Shown here piece by piece: positions 11,333-21,857 of a stretch of DNA of 64,000 nucleotides (positions are counted from its first letter, which is position 1; every line of letters starts with the position of its first letter). Position numbers and translations under genes: made by a program. This DNA comes from Wurfbainia villosa. Lineage: Eukaryota; Streptophyta; Magnoliopsida; Zingiberales; Zingiberaceae. The DNA is taken from the NCBI GenBank assembly GCA_025175895.1, contig CM045987.1, positions 31,522,113-31,586,112 on the forward strand, given 5' to 3'. The notes below the pieces were generated by a model. The model was not told the origin of the DNA. It saw nothing but the letters and a program-made list of their open reading frames with translations, and did no database searches.

Positions 11333-12059
11333 CTAACAACTTGAGTGGTCGCTTGAACAAACTAGTTGTTCAAGCAACACAACTCTTCTAGTTGGTTAGC
11401 CGCGGAAGAGACGACGGATGGATCGTCGGTTTTTGTGTTTGTCTTCGGGGTCCATGATTATACAATATATATTCATACACACACATGCATAATCAAAATA
11501 TTAAAGAATATATTCAGATCTATAAATAAAGTTAAAATAACTTTATACCTTACGATCTTCTATCGTATGTCCTATACTTCTCGTGGACGACGTGTGGACG
11601 AAGATCCTCCACGAGTAGAAGCCTTCTAGATCACTTTCTTCTCTACCTTGTCCGCTGCGAACAAAGAGAAGAAACCAAAAATACCTTCCTATCTAGAACC
11701 GGCCACCAAATTATGGAACTTGGTGCAACCGCCGGGCAAGGAAACAATTGGATGAAGCACCGGCCAACTTGAAGAGGAGTTACCGCCGCCCACCAAGGAG
11801 AAAGGAAGGAGGAAGACCACCGGTCACCAATGGAAGGAGAACCGCCGGCTAAGGAAGAAGAGAAAGGCCTTAATTATGGGCGCCGGCCAAGTATTGATGG
11901 AGAACAACTAGAAGGAAGAAGAAAGTTGCCGCCCACTTTTTCTCCAAACCCTAGCCGCCCACTTTTCCAAAAGCCAAACCCTAATTCTCTAATTCAAATC
12001 CTTGATTATTCTTGCCGCCCAACCCTAAGCATCTATTTATAGAATAGGGCTTAAGCCTC

Positions 12060-12375
12060 CTTTAATCTCCATCGTCGGATCTAGGGATTTAATCTCCACC
12101 GTCGGATTTAGGGTTTTATCCCAACCGTCGGATCTAGGGTTTAATTCCAACCATCGGATCTAGGATTTCATCCCAACCGTCGGATCTAAGGTTTCATCCC
12201 AACCGTCGGATCTAGGGTTTTATCCCAACCGTCGGATTTAGGGATTTAATCCCAACCGTCGATTCTAGGATTTCATCCTAACCATCGGATCTAGGGGTTT
12301 AATCCCAACCGTTGGTTCTAGGGTTTCATCCAACCATCGGATCTAGGGATTTAATCCCAACCGTTGGTTCTAGGT
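12060..12375 (-). repeat. E LTR minisatellite (3' LTR copy)
   Basis: About eleven diverged units of roughly 27 bp share cccaaccgtcggatctaggg followed by tttaatc or tttcatc. A shorter version is in the 5' LTR (19120-19345). The same motif in reverse lies in the D LTRs (56850-57010 and 63475-63640). Unit number differs between the paired LTRs. Confidence 0.8.
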
Positions 12376-12880
12376 TTTGTTTTACATTCTTAGATCTAGA
12401 CTTCGCAAGGATTATATTAGGCTACGATAGGGACCATAAGGAGGAGTTGGGTCTTGGCCACCCGATGGATCGGAACCACACAAACTTGATCCATCAATGA
12501 TGTTCCATTCTACTAGAGGATCATCATTGAACTACCTCACCAACCCCTATAAATCAATATGGGCTCCATTTATTATTTGTACATTAATCTCCCCGTGTTT
12601 AAGATATCGAATGTCCGTCAATTAATTGATTTATCACCATCAATTAATTAACATCTAATTCTCGAGTAGTACCACTCAACCTTATCATCATGTTGACTAA
12701 GTCAACCACCGGGTTTACATGATGAACCTTATGAGCTCTCAAGGGGACATCATCAACCTAATATATAATCAACTACACACCATGTAAATAATATTATTTC
12801 CCAACTTAATGGCATATTGATTTAATCCATCTAAATCTCACCCATCGTAAATCAAAGAAATAAATACTAAGTACATGTGC

Positions 12881-13145
12881 TTCACATGTATCAAGTCCTA
12901 CAAGAACAAACATACTCGCAGTTTAGGGAATCTTACATCCTTCGCTGTATTCACAGTTCAAAGATGACTCTGATTGGAAGCCATCTACTTATTCCATAGC
13001 CCCACATATCGCTTGGATGATAACCTTAGTTCTCTATAGGAAATTTATGGAGGTTTTTACTTATTCCATATCTCATGAGTAGTTGAATGGCCTTAGTATT
13101 CTTTGTGAGGAAGTTCCTACTGTGATGAGTAGAAGCACATGTAAC
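12881..13145. other. Unrelated segment replacing part of the E 3' LTR
   Basis: The bases before (aaatactaagtacatgtgc) and after (tacaatataaaatattagac) match the 5' LTR at 19877 and 20153. The roughly 265 bp between do not, whereas the 5' LTR segment (19878-20145) matches the D LTRs. The foreign part is bounded by the 12-bp inverted repeat tacatgtgcttc (12872-12883) and gaagcacatgta (13132-13143). I do not recognise its source and see no coding potential. Confidence 0.7.
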
Positions 13146-13284
13146 TGAACTACAATATAAAATATTAGACAATATGCACACATATATAATGAATATATAA
13201 AATGCAAATAATGATCATTTGATTCTTATTTCAAAATAAAATGTTCATACAAAAAGAGCTAGGCTTTCAGTATACATTCCAACA

Positions 13285-13295
13285 ATCTCCCACTT
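13285..13295 (-). other. E polypurine tract
   Basis: The minus strand reads aagtgggagat directly before the 3' LTR, the same as in D (62533-62543). Confidence 0.8.
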
Positions 13296-13317
13296 ATACT
13301 AAAAGACTATGCTGTCA

Positions 13318-13945
13318 TCACTCTGCCATACATCTGATCCCCATGTCCTCCACATGCCTATCAAATGCTTTTGCTGGAAGGGCCTTAGTGAATGGATCTG
13401 CCAAGTTATCCTCTGATGCAATCTTGGCGACAGCAACTTCTCCTCGCTTTACGATCTCTCGTATGAGGTGGTACTTGCGCTCTATGTGTTTACTCGCCTT
13501 ATGGGCTCGTGGTTCCTTCGAGTTTACAACTGCACCACTGTTATCACAATAAATTGTGATAGTTCTGGGCAAACCAGGAATCACATCCAAGTCCATCAAG
13601 AAGTTCCTGAGCCATTAGCCTCAGGGTCGCCACATACTCAGCTTCCATAGTAGAGTCCGCCACGCATTTCTGCTTGACACTCCTCCATACTATGGCTCCA
13701 CCTCTAAAAGTAAACACAAACCCCGAGGTAGACTTACTCTTGTCCCTATCTGATTGGAAATCCGAATCCGTGTAACCCACAGGGACTAATTGATCTGCCC
13801 GGTAAACCAGCATATAATCCCTAGTCCTTCTCAGGTACTTCAATATATGCTTTACCACAGTCCAATGTCCCTGTCTAGGATTACTCTGATATCTGCTAAC
13901 CATGCCCACGGAAAAATCATATCTGTCTCGCATATAGCATAGCAT
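13318..13945 (-). pseudogene. E RNase H
   Basis: Two overlapping frames make up the domain. Segment 13945-13544 has KHILKYLRRTRDYMLVYRAD, GYTDSDFQSDRDKSKSTSG and the catalytic STMEAEYVA. Segment 13599-13318 has ITIYCDNSGAVVNSKEPRAH, KASKHIERKYHLIREIV and the C-terminal DPFTKALP. A frameshift lies at 13544-13599. Copia RNase H acidic residues are visible in both halves. The stop at 13318 ends pol just upstream of the PPT. Confidence 0.85.
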
Positions 13946-14919
13946 ACATAAGGCTTCCTACTGCCGAAGCATAAGGAACCGCCTTCATGTCCTCTATCTC
14001 CTTTGATGTTTTGGGACACATCTCTTTAGATAAAGGAACTCCATGCCTGAAAGGTAGGAAACCTTTCTTGGAGTTATGCATGCTAAAACGAGCAAGGATA
14101 GTGTCAATGTATGAAGCTTGAGATAAGCACAACATCCTTTTCTTGCGATCCCTTATAACTTTGATCCCAAGGATGTGTCCCACTTCTCCCAAGTCCTTCA
14201 TATCAAACTGTTTGGACAACCATACTTTACGCCGATAACACTTTGATAGTGTTGCCAACTAACAAAATGTCATCTACGTATAGTACAAGAAACACCACTA
14301 CGTTTCCGTCACATCTCTTGTATACACAAGGCTCATCCGGACTTTGAATAAATCCATATGACTGGATTACCTCATCAAAGCGGATGTTCCAAGATCTAGA
14401 AGGTTGCTTCAATCCATAAATGGACCGATTAAGCTTACATACAAGATGCTCTTTGCCTTTAGCAATGAATCCCTCTGGTTGCCGCATATAGATGTTCTCC
14501 TCAAGACTTCCGTTAAGGAAAGCTGTCTTGACATCCATCTGCCAAATCTCATAATCCATATGAGCAACTATAGATAAGAGAATCCGGATAGACTTAAGCA
14601 TAGCTACCGGCGAAAAGGTCTCCTCATAATCGATACCCTCTTTCTGAGTATACCCTTTCGCAACAAGCCTAGCTTTGAAGGTCTCAACCTTCCCATCTAC
14701 TCCTCTCTTTCTCTTGTAGATCCACTTGCATCCAATGGTTTTTACACCATCGGGTGGCTCTACTAGCTCCCAGACCTGATTAGAATCCATAGATTCTATC
14801 TCTGAATTCATCGCACTTTGCCAAGATACCGCATCTCTATCTTGGATTGCCTCGTCATATGTCCAGGGATCAGGTTCATGTTCACCAGGGACTAAGTCCG
14901 AAGACTCTCCCAAAAACAT
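13917..14919 (-). pseudogene. E reverse transcriptase
   Basis: The frame 14919-14227 is long and well kept: NQVWELVEPPDGVKTIGCKW, FKARLVAKGYTQKEGIDYEE, catalytic Asp in WQMDVKTAFLNG, IYGLKQPSRSWNI, and YVDD at 14280-14269. A frameshift at about 14240 moves to segment 14258-13917 (WLSKQFDMKDLGEVGHILG, KKGFLPFRHGVPLSKEMCP). A further shift near 13930 leads to RNase H. The RT would make cDNA from element RNA. Only the frameshifts seem to disable it, which fits a moderately young element. Confidence 0.9.
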
Positions 14920-14967
14920 GAATCTCTCGGGTTGTCTAACAACCCTCCCACTACGACGAGGTGCCTC

Positions 14968-15952
14968 CTATGTATGCTCTGTGACATTCGGTGCAGTGAC
15001 TTGTGGTGTCTCCTCTTGTACCGGTGGTACTGAAGTCGGCACTTCCTCTATCAACTCCTCAAGAACAATCCTACTCTTGGGCTTGTGGTTCATTACATAA
15101 TCCTCCTCTAGAAATTTGGCGTTCGTGCTAACGATCACCCTCTGATCTCTAGGATTATAAAACAAACCAACTTTCGTTCCCTTAGGGTAGCCAACAAACA
15201 TGCACACTTCTGTACGAGGTTCCAACTTACCAAAGATCACCTTCAAAGACATGGCCGGACTCCCATATCCGAATATGTCTACTTAGGCTTTCCACCCACA
15301 ATTCTACAGGGGTAGAAGGTACTGATTTAGATGGAACCAAGTTCAGAGTGTACATTGCCGTATCCAGTGCATACCCCCAGAATGAAATAGGTAACTCAGA
15401 ATAACTCATCATCGATCTGACCATCTTCATAAGAGTCCTATTCCTTCGCTCCGCTACACCATTCTGCTGGGGTGTGCCAGGTGCAGACAATTGGGATTGA
15501 ATCCCAGCCTCTGATAAGTAACTCCTAAACTCTCCCAAGAGGTACTCGCCACCATGATCAGATCGTAATGTCTTGATACTTTTACATTGAAGGTTCTCCA
15601 CATCAGCCTTGAATTCTTTGAACTTGTCAAAGCATTCAGACATGCGGCGCATCAAGTAAATGTATCCATACCTTGAATAATCGTCTATAAATGAGACGAA
15701 GTATTCAAAGCCACCTCTTGCCTGGATAGACATAGGACCGCACAAATCAGAATGAACCAATTCTAACACATCTTTGGCTCTATACCCCTTGGCCTTGAAA
15801 GGCCTCTTGGTCATTTTACCTTCCAAGCAATATTCGCAGGTTGGGAGATCCTCCACCACTAATGAACCCAAAGGTCCATCAGCTATCAACCTTTGAATTC
15901 TGCTTAGGTTAATATGACCAAGCCTTAGATGCCAAAGATATGTTTGGTTCAT
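14968..15952 (-). pseudogene. E integrase
   Basis: Segment 15952-15227 shows the zinc part (LWHLRLGHINLSRIQRL; CEYCLEGKMTKRPF) and the core: Asp in HSDLCGPM, Asp in TLRSDHGGEYLL and Glu in QQNGVAERRNRTL, so all three DDE residues are present. A frameshift near 15250 leads to 15252-14968, the C-terminal part (GKLEPRTEVCMFVGYPKGTK, NPRDQRVIVSTNAKFLEEDY). A stop at 14968 (TAG) separates it from RT, in the same frame. The 15952 frame is in phase with gag upstream, interrupted only by a stop at 15953. Confidence 0.9.
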
Positions 15953-16504
15953 TTACGAAGGTTCTTTTCTCTTATTAGACTTAGAAGATGAGTTATTGAT
16001 TTCTATATGCATCGTGGGAGTTTTTGGTTCAAGAGTATATAAATTGCCAACCAATGTACCAGAACAGATAATCTCCCTATTTCTTTTTATAACCACTTTG
16101 TCATTAAAAGAAACAGAATACCCATCCATAAACAATTTAGAAACTGAAATTAAATTCTTTCTAAAAGTAGGTACATAAAGACAATTTCTCAAAACCAAAA
16201 CTTTATTCCTATCAAAAGATAAATAAACGTCTCCCACTGCAATAGCCGCCACCTTTGAAGCATTGCCCATGAAGACGGTAATCTCTCCCTCAGCTAGTCG
16301 TCGGGTTTCCTGGAACCCCTGCAAAGTATTGCAGACATGATTAGTGGCTCCTATATCTACACACCAGGCACTGGTAGATAACACCGCTAAACATGTTTCA
16401 ACAACTAAACAAGAAGATATACCTTTGTTCTTTCGGCGAGGATAGTCTGCCTTCCAATGTTCAGTCTGCTTGCAAGTGAAGCACTTTCCTTTCGGCTTCT
16501 TCAC
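15953..16504 (-). pseudogene. E gag zinc knuckle, protease and preINT
   Basis: It begins KPKGKCFTCKQTEHWKADYP, a CCHC knuckle whose last Cys is Tyr. The protease follows with AWCVDIGATNHVCN, where the usual DSG/DTG reads DIG, so the protease is doubtful. The preINT block LRNCLYVPTFRKNLISVSKL comes next. The segment is in frame with the gag segments upstream (stop at 16511) and with integrase downstream (stop at 15953), so only point mutations break it. A working protease would process Gag-Pol. Confidence 0.85.
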
Positions 16505-16510
16505 TCCTGC

Positions 16511-17197
16511 CTACAGTCCCACTGCCACTTTCTTCGCTCCACCTTGTTTCTTCTTCTTCTTACCTTTCGGTTTAGAGGAAGAAACCTTCTGAGCGACCAT
16601 GGCTTGAGCACTGAAAAAAGCCCTCTCACGCCTCGAGTTCACGGAAGCTCCGCCAACGAATACAACCTTTTGTTCATGTTGTAGTTGAGGCGAATCGCCA
16701 AAACTCCTAGGCAGAGATCGAGAATGATATCGATCCGGGGTTTCATCGATCTCAGCTCCTAGGACTTCCATCTCATTAAGATGAGCCATCATCTTGAGAA
16801 CATGATCCCTAACGGGTGTTCCCTCGATCATGGAGGTCGTCATCAAGTTTCTCATAGCCTCTTGCCTAGCCGCCCTACTCTGATGTCCGAAAAGTTCCTT
16901 GAGATTGAACATCATGTCATAAGCTGTGGCTATGGCCTGATGTTGATGTTGCAGCACATTTGACATAGATGCCAAAATGTAACACCGGGCCATCTCATTT
17001 GCCTTGACTCATTTCTTATAACGTTCTTTCTCCTTTTCATCAGAGTCATCGGTGGGCTTAGGAGGACAGACCTCGAAGAGTACAAATTTGTACTCCTCCG
17101 CAGTTAAGACAATATCCAGGTTTCTTTTCCAATCAATGTAGTTTGGACCAGTAAGTTTGTTTTCTTTTAAAATCACAGCAAGTGGGTTGAAAGCCAT
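16511..17197 (-). pseudogene. gag: E gag, N-terminal and capsid part
   Basis: The start MAFNPLAVILKENKLTGPNY at 17197 is the typical Copia gag N-terminus. A single in-frame stop (TGA at 17011-17009, in the place of the Trp of a KKW-V-KANE type motif) splits it from the continuation 16993-16511. That part has VLQHQHQAIATAYDMMFNLK, a helical capsid-like region and a lysine-rich end (KPKGKKKKKQGGAKK). Gag would form the particle. The next stop at 16511 precedes the zinc knuckle in the same frame. Confidence 0.85.
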
Positions 17198-18250
17198 TTG
17201 AAAATCCTAAAAATCACAATGATCAAAATATTAGATTTCAAAAATTATTGATTCCTCAAAACAATAAAATCCCGAAATCAACCAACACCTTAAATCACCG
17301 AGAATGTCGCATGCCACTCTGTGTGGACGTATACGAATTCTACATTTGTAAGAGGAGGTTTTACCCATTAATTTTATTATCTTGTCAACCTTACTTTTGA
17401 CAAATAAAATTAATAGTTGGTTCCTCTTTGGCCCTACAAATAAAAGCAGTGACTCTTATGGGGAGGATACTTTTATTTGTATCTAAGTGTGCACCATTAC
17501 ACGATACTAAGGAAATTATTTTGGATTATGTGCCTTACCTCTATGGAAGTACACATGCTCCTAGATAATTTCCTATAACCATTATTTGACCTAGTGATCC
17601 GAAACAAACCCGTCCCTCGTGAAGGAAGGCACTCAGAGCCAACACACAAGTTTGTTGCATCACACGCCAAATTGTAATGGAGGTCATGAATTAATTAAAA
17701 TATCCCTCTCCCACTTAGTAAATTGCAAATGAGGAATTTTAAAACATACACAACATGCATATAAAACAAATAAGCAATAAATATGGAAAAAATAGAATTT
17801 TTTCCAACTATTATGGCATTGTCCTCCAATATGCATCCCGTCGTGTCGCCACCTCGTCGCTCCATCTTTTCCTGCATGCAAGTCACCAAAGAGTTCGAGG
17901 AGATAAATCATTTTATTTACATCCATCGATCCTATACTCCATGAAGGAGTGTACAAATAATCTAGATCGAAAGTAAACTAAAATGATCGGCTAAACAATG
18001 CCGTATTTAATTACAAAAATTAAATACTAATCTAGCCTCGTCAACCCCGAGGATTCAAATAATAAATTTTTACACACATCCATTCACATACACACACATG
18101 GCCATAATAGTCGGATCTTATGCCTACAACCAAAGAGTTAAACTACGCATATCCTACTATTATCCGACACATATAATATATGAAAAAGTGCATAAAAAAT
18201 TAACCGAATCCAAAACACACAAAACCAGAAACCGTGGCTCTGATACCAAT
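17198..18250 (-). other. E leader and PBS
   Basis: Untranslated sequence between 5' LTR and gag. It is collinear with the D leader (58347-59412, opposite strand), including the stretches around ggttcctctttggccctaca and gtcgtgtcgccacctcgtcg. The PBS is at 18236-18248 (minus strand ttggtatcagagcc, complementary to tRNA-Met). No gene is seen. Confidence 0.8.
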
Positions 18251-20286
18251 TGTAGGGAGTTGCTTCGGAGGCTCATTAGCTCCCATGTCCCCGGATTAAA
18301 ATTTTCACTAATGAAAGAATTAATCCGGATGGGTTGAGCTTCCTTAGCACAACCTATTCATCGTCGTGCTAACAACTTGAGTGGTCACTTGAACAAACTA
18401 GTTGTTCAAGCAACACAACTCTTCTAGTTGGTTAGCCGCGGAAGAGACGACAGATGGATCGCCGGTTTTTGTGTTTGTCTTCGGGGTCCATGATTATACA
18501 ATATATATTCATACACACACATGCATAATCAAAATATTAAAGAATATATTCAGATCTGTAAATAAGTTAAAATAACTTTATACCTTACGATCTTCTATCG
18601 TATATCCTATCCTTCTCGTGGACGACGTGTGGACGAAGATCCTCCACGAGTAGAAGCCTTCTAGATCACTTTCTTCTCTACCTTGTCCGCTGCGAACAAA
18701 GAGAAGAAACCACAAATACCTTCCTATCTAGAACCGGCCACCAAATTATGGAACTTGGTGCAACCGCCGGGCAAGGAAACAATTGGATGAAGCACCGGCC
18801 AACTTGAAGAGGAGTTGCCGCCGGCCACCAAGGAGAAAGGAAGGAGGAAGACCACCGGCCACCAATGGAAGGAGAACCGCCGGCTAAGGAAGAAGAGAAA
18901 GGACTTAATGATGGGCGCCAGCCAAGTATTGATGGATGAAATTGGGCGCCGGCAACAACTAGAAGGAAGAAGAAAGTTGCCGCCCACTTTTTCTCCAAAG
19001 CCTAGCCGCCCACTTCTCCAAAAGCCAAACCCTAATTCTCTAATTCAAATCCTTGATTATTCTTGCCGCCCAACCCTAAGCATCTATTTATAGAATAGGG
19101 CTTAAGCCTCCTTTAATCTCCACCGTCAGATCTAGGGATTTAATCTCCACCGTCGGATTTAGGGTTTTATCCCAACCGTCGGATCTAGGGTTTAATCCCA
19201 ACCGTCGAATCTAGGATTTCATCCCAACTGTCGGATCTAAGGTTTCATCCCAACCGTCCGATCTAGGGTTTTATCCCAACCGTTGGTTCTAGGGTTTCAT
19301 CCAACCATCGGATCTAGGGATTTAATCCCAACCGTTGGTTCTAGGTTTTGTTTTACATTCTTGGATCTAGACTTCGCAAGGATTATATTAGGCTACGATA
19401 GGGACCATAAGGAGGAGTTGGGTCTTGGCCACCCGATGGATCGGAACCACACAAACTTGATCTATCAATGATGTTCCATTCCACTAGAGGATCATCATTG
19501 AACTACCTCACCAACCCCCATAAATCAATATGGGCTCCATTTATTATTTGTACATTAATCTCCCCGTGTTTAAGATATCGAATGTCCGTCAATTAATTGA
19601 TTTACTAACCATCAATTAATTAACATCTAATTCCTCGAGTAGTACCACTCAACCTTATCATCATGTTGACTAAGTCAACCAGCTGGGTTTACATGATGAA
19701 CCTTATGAGCTCCTCAAGGGGACATCATAAACCTAATATATAGGACACGGTTTCCTCCTATAATCAACGGCACACCATGTAAATAATATTATTTCCCAAC
19801 TTACCGAGCATATTGATTTAATCCATCTAAATCTCACCCACTGGTAAATCAAAGAAATAAATACTAAGTACATGTGCCCGTTATTATATTGGGATTAAGA
19901 GCATGTACAACATAATATCCGAGGTCCGATTCAATTATGTAGTCAGTACTAAATTGAATCACCTCTATATCGGTCCTACTCAATACACCTAAGTGTACTA
20001 GTGTAACTCTATGTTCAAGATAAAACAATACCAAGTTACACTACAACCATGCCAATGGTTTGTCCAAAACCATCTTGGTTGTGAGCCTTTACTTATATTT
20101 TACAAGGTACTGATAACATGATCTTCTGTGCCACACCAAGCACCATGTTATCTACAATGTAAAATATTAAACAATATGCACACATATATAATGAATATAT
20201 AAAATGCAAATAATGATCATGTGATTCTTATTTCAAAATAAAATGTTCATACAAAAAGAGCTAGGCTTTCAGTATACATTCCAACA
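18251..20286 (-). repeat. E 5' LTR
   Basis: A 2036-bp LTR with TGTAGG...CCAACA termini, followed by the TSD copy cgaag (20287-20291). A TATA-like box reads tataaata on the minus strand (19092-19085), upstream of GC-rich and minisatellite DNA. The segment 19878-20145 matches the D LTRs and is the part missing from the E 3' LTR. Confidence 0.9.
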
Positions 20287-21364
20287 CGAAGCCGTGTGCT
20301 TGGTGCATCCGAGGGACCGCCGGACGAGGAGCATTGGAGTGAAATCGAAGGAAGTATACTTCAGGGCGAGACGCGAAGGATGGCGCTGTGAAGCCATGCA
20401 CTTTGCGCATCCAAGGGACGTGGCCGGACGAAGATAACTTCAAAGGCGAGGGACTCCGAAGGGATGAGAGTGAGCGAATGTAACTCGGGTCGGGTAGCTC
20501 GTAGGTGAACTTGGCCAGATGGCTAAGTCAAGAGTCAGAGGATCAACTGAGTTGGTTGAGGTGAACCCGACAGTCGGATGTACCCAAGTTTGAGGGTTTT
20601 CCCAACATCAATCGACTGTCATGTCATGGCAGTCGACTGCTCCAAGTCGACTGGAGACTCGACTAGTGTTCGAGTCTCCGTTCTGGCCAAACAATCGACT
20701 GCCAAGGGGAGTAATCGACTGGTGTTGAGGGGTTCAGGCACAGAACCTTCTCTAGTCGAGTGATCGTGTTGACCACTCGACTGATGGCACCATAAGTCGA
20801 CTGATGGTCACGATCAGTCGACTGATGTGGGAGCCGTTGGTTGGAAACAAACGTGGATGAAACCATTATTGGGAAACGGCTACAGCAGCAGTCGATTGAT
20901 CGGGGCATCAGTCGACTGTCGCTGTGTTAACGGGAAGATTGGACTCTTCTCTATAAGAAGGAACCTTTGGACCCTTGGGGAGCCTAATGCTTAACTCCAA
21001 AACATCCTCACAAGTGCCCAAACGATTTCCACTCTTCTTACTTGCATTTATTCCAATCTTATTGTAAGAAGAGAGATCTTGTAAGAAAAGGTTACCTCCA
21101 CCTTGCTTTGTGTCAAGGAGAGAATAGTGAAGCTTAAGGCGTAATTCACCTTGGACGAATCGGTCTGTGGATTAGCGGCAAGGCCATAAACCACGTTACA
21201 TCTTGGTGTTAGCGTTTGATTTCCTTTACTTATTGCTTTGTCTTTATTGTTTATATTTCTGCTTGCGCTAATGAGTTTGTAGACGAGCAATCAACGAGTA
21301 AATTCCATCGTACGACGATAGAGGGCTATTCACCCCCCTCTACCCGGCCACTTACGTTCCAACA
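20287..21364 (+). repeat. G1 3' LTR, right part
   Basis: This continues the LTR interrupted at 1878, matching 48020-49061 and 52110-53149 of G2. It has several CAGTCGACTG motifs (20612-20660, 20790-20830, 20890-20920), a TATA-like ctataagaagg near 20960, ttctgcttgcgctaatg near 21255 and an end ggctattcacccccctctac...ccaaca at 21364. The final bases differ from the G2 end (ccctaca). Confidence 0.85.
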
Positions 21365-21857
21365 AAAAAGACCTAATTACATCAAAATAGTCGGGCGCCA
21401 CACAACCGTGTATTTCCACATGGCCAGTCCATGTGTGACCCTGTGGTGGCCAATCTCGAGCTTCGGATACGGCCGTGTGTGGTCACATGCCCTGGCCTTG
21501 TACCCTACTACATCCAGATGTCAAATGCTCTGTTTTCCCTATAAAATGCTATCCTGCTCACAAAAGTACAAAGAGCATATCTCCGAACCAAAAAAATAAG
21601 AAATGCATGCAAAATAAAGTACGATATGCATGAAACAAGTATAAAATGCAATGGGATGTGAGCGAAAATAACTCCTAAAACCCTATATGTTTTGCTCACA
21701 TCAAATCCTCCTCTTCGAGTTCCTTATAAAGCTGCAACTCGAGCTGATTTTCGCCTTCCATTCGATTGGTCTTTATGTTGTTGTCTCACAATGACTCTAT
21801 CCACACTGGAAATCACCCAACGGATACGCCAGCAGTCGACTGCCCTTACCAGTAGTC
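21365..21857. other. Unassigned repeat-derived sequence, probably part of the H LTR
   Basis: No coding content is seen. The first part (tcgggcgccacacaaccgtg, ggccgtgtgtggtcacatgc) recalls the GC-rich motifs of Tekay-type LTRs. The last part (agcagtcgactgcccttacc) joins across the T insertion to 38294 onward, which is rich in the same palindrome. I therefore assign at least the right end to the LTR of H. A separate LTR fragment at 21365-21700 is possible. Confidence 0.4.

Larger units (their letters stand above)
11338..13284 (-). repeat. E 3' LTR, main part
   Basis: This resumes E after F and matches 18374-20286 of the 5' LTR. It ends tatacattccaaca, followed by the PPT. It contains a TATA-like box (reverse tatttata, 12034-12041), an array of about 27-bp units with the core ccaaccgtcggatctaggg (about 12060-12370), and a segment at about 12881-13145 that does not match the 5' LTR at all. 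It also lacks a 16-bp piece near 12765 that the 5' LTR has. Confidence 0.85.
1879..20286 (-). mobile_element. E: Copia (Angela/Tork-type) LTR retrotransposon, degenerate
   Basis: This is a full-length element on the minus strand, interrupted by F at 2002-11332. Termini are TGTAGG...CCAACA. The flanks ggaag (1874-1878) and cgaag (20287-20291) are a 5-bp TSD with one mismatch. The order on the minus strand is 5' LTR 18251-20286, tRNA-Met type PBS, leader 17198-18250, gag, protease, integrase, RT, RNase H, PPT and 3' LTR (13284-11338 plus 2001-1879). The Copia order INT before RT is clear. Lineage is judged from RT/RNase H motifs (KKGFLPFRHGVPLSKEMCP, KSTSGFVFT) and is only approximate. Element D belongs to the same family. 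Confidence 0.85.

Noticed and set aside
12872..13143. The inverted-repeat-bounded segment in the E LTR as a small DNA transposon (MITE)
   Set aside because: The left repeat is partly native LTR sequence, no target site duplication is seen, and the segment replaces rather than adds to the LTR. Replacement by template switching fits better, though not proven.
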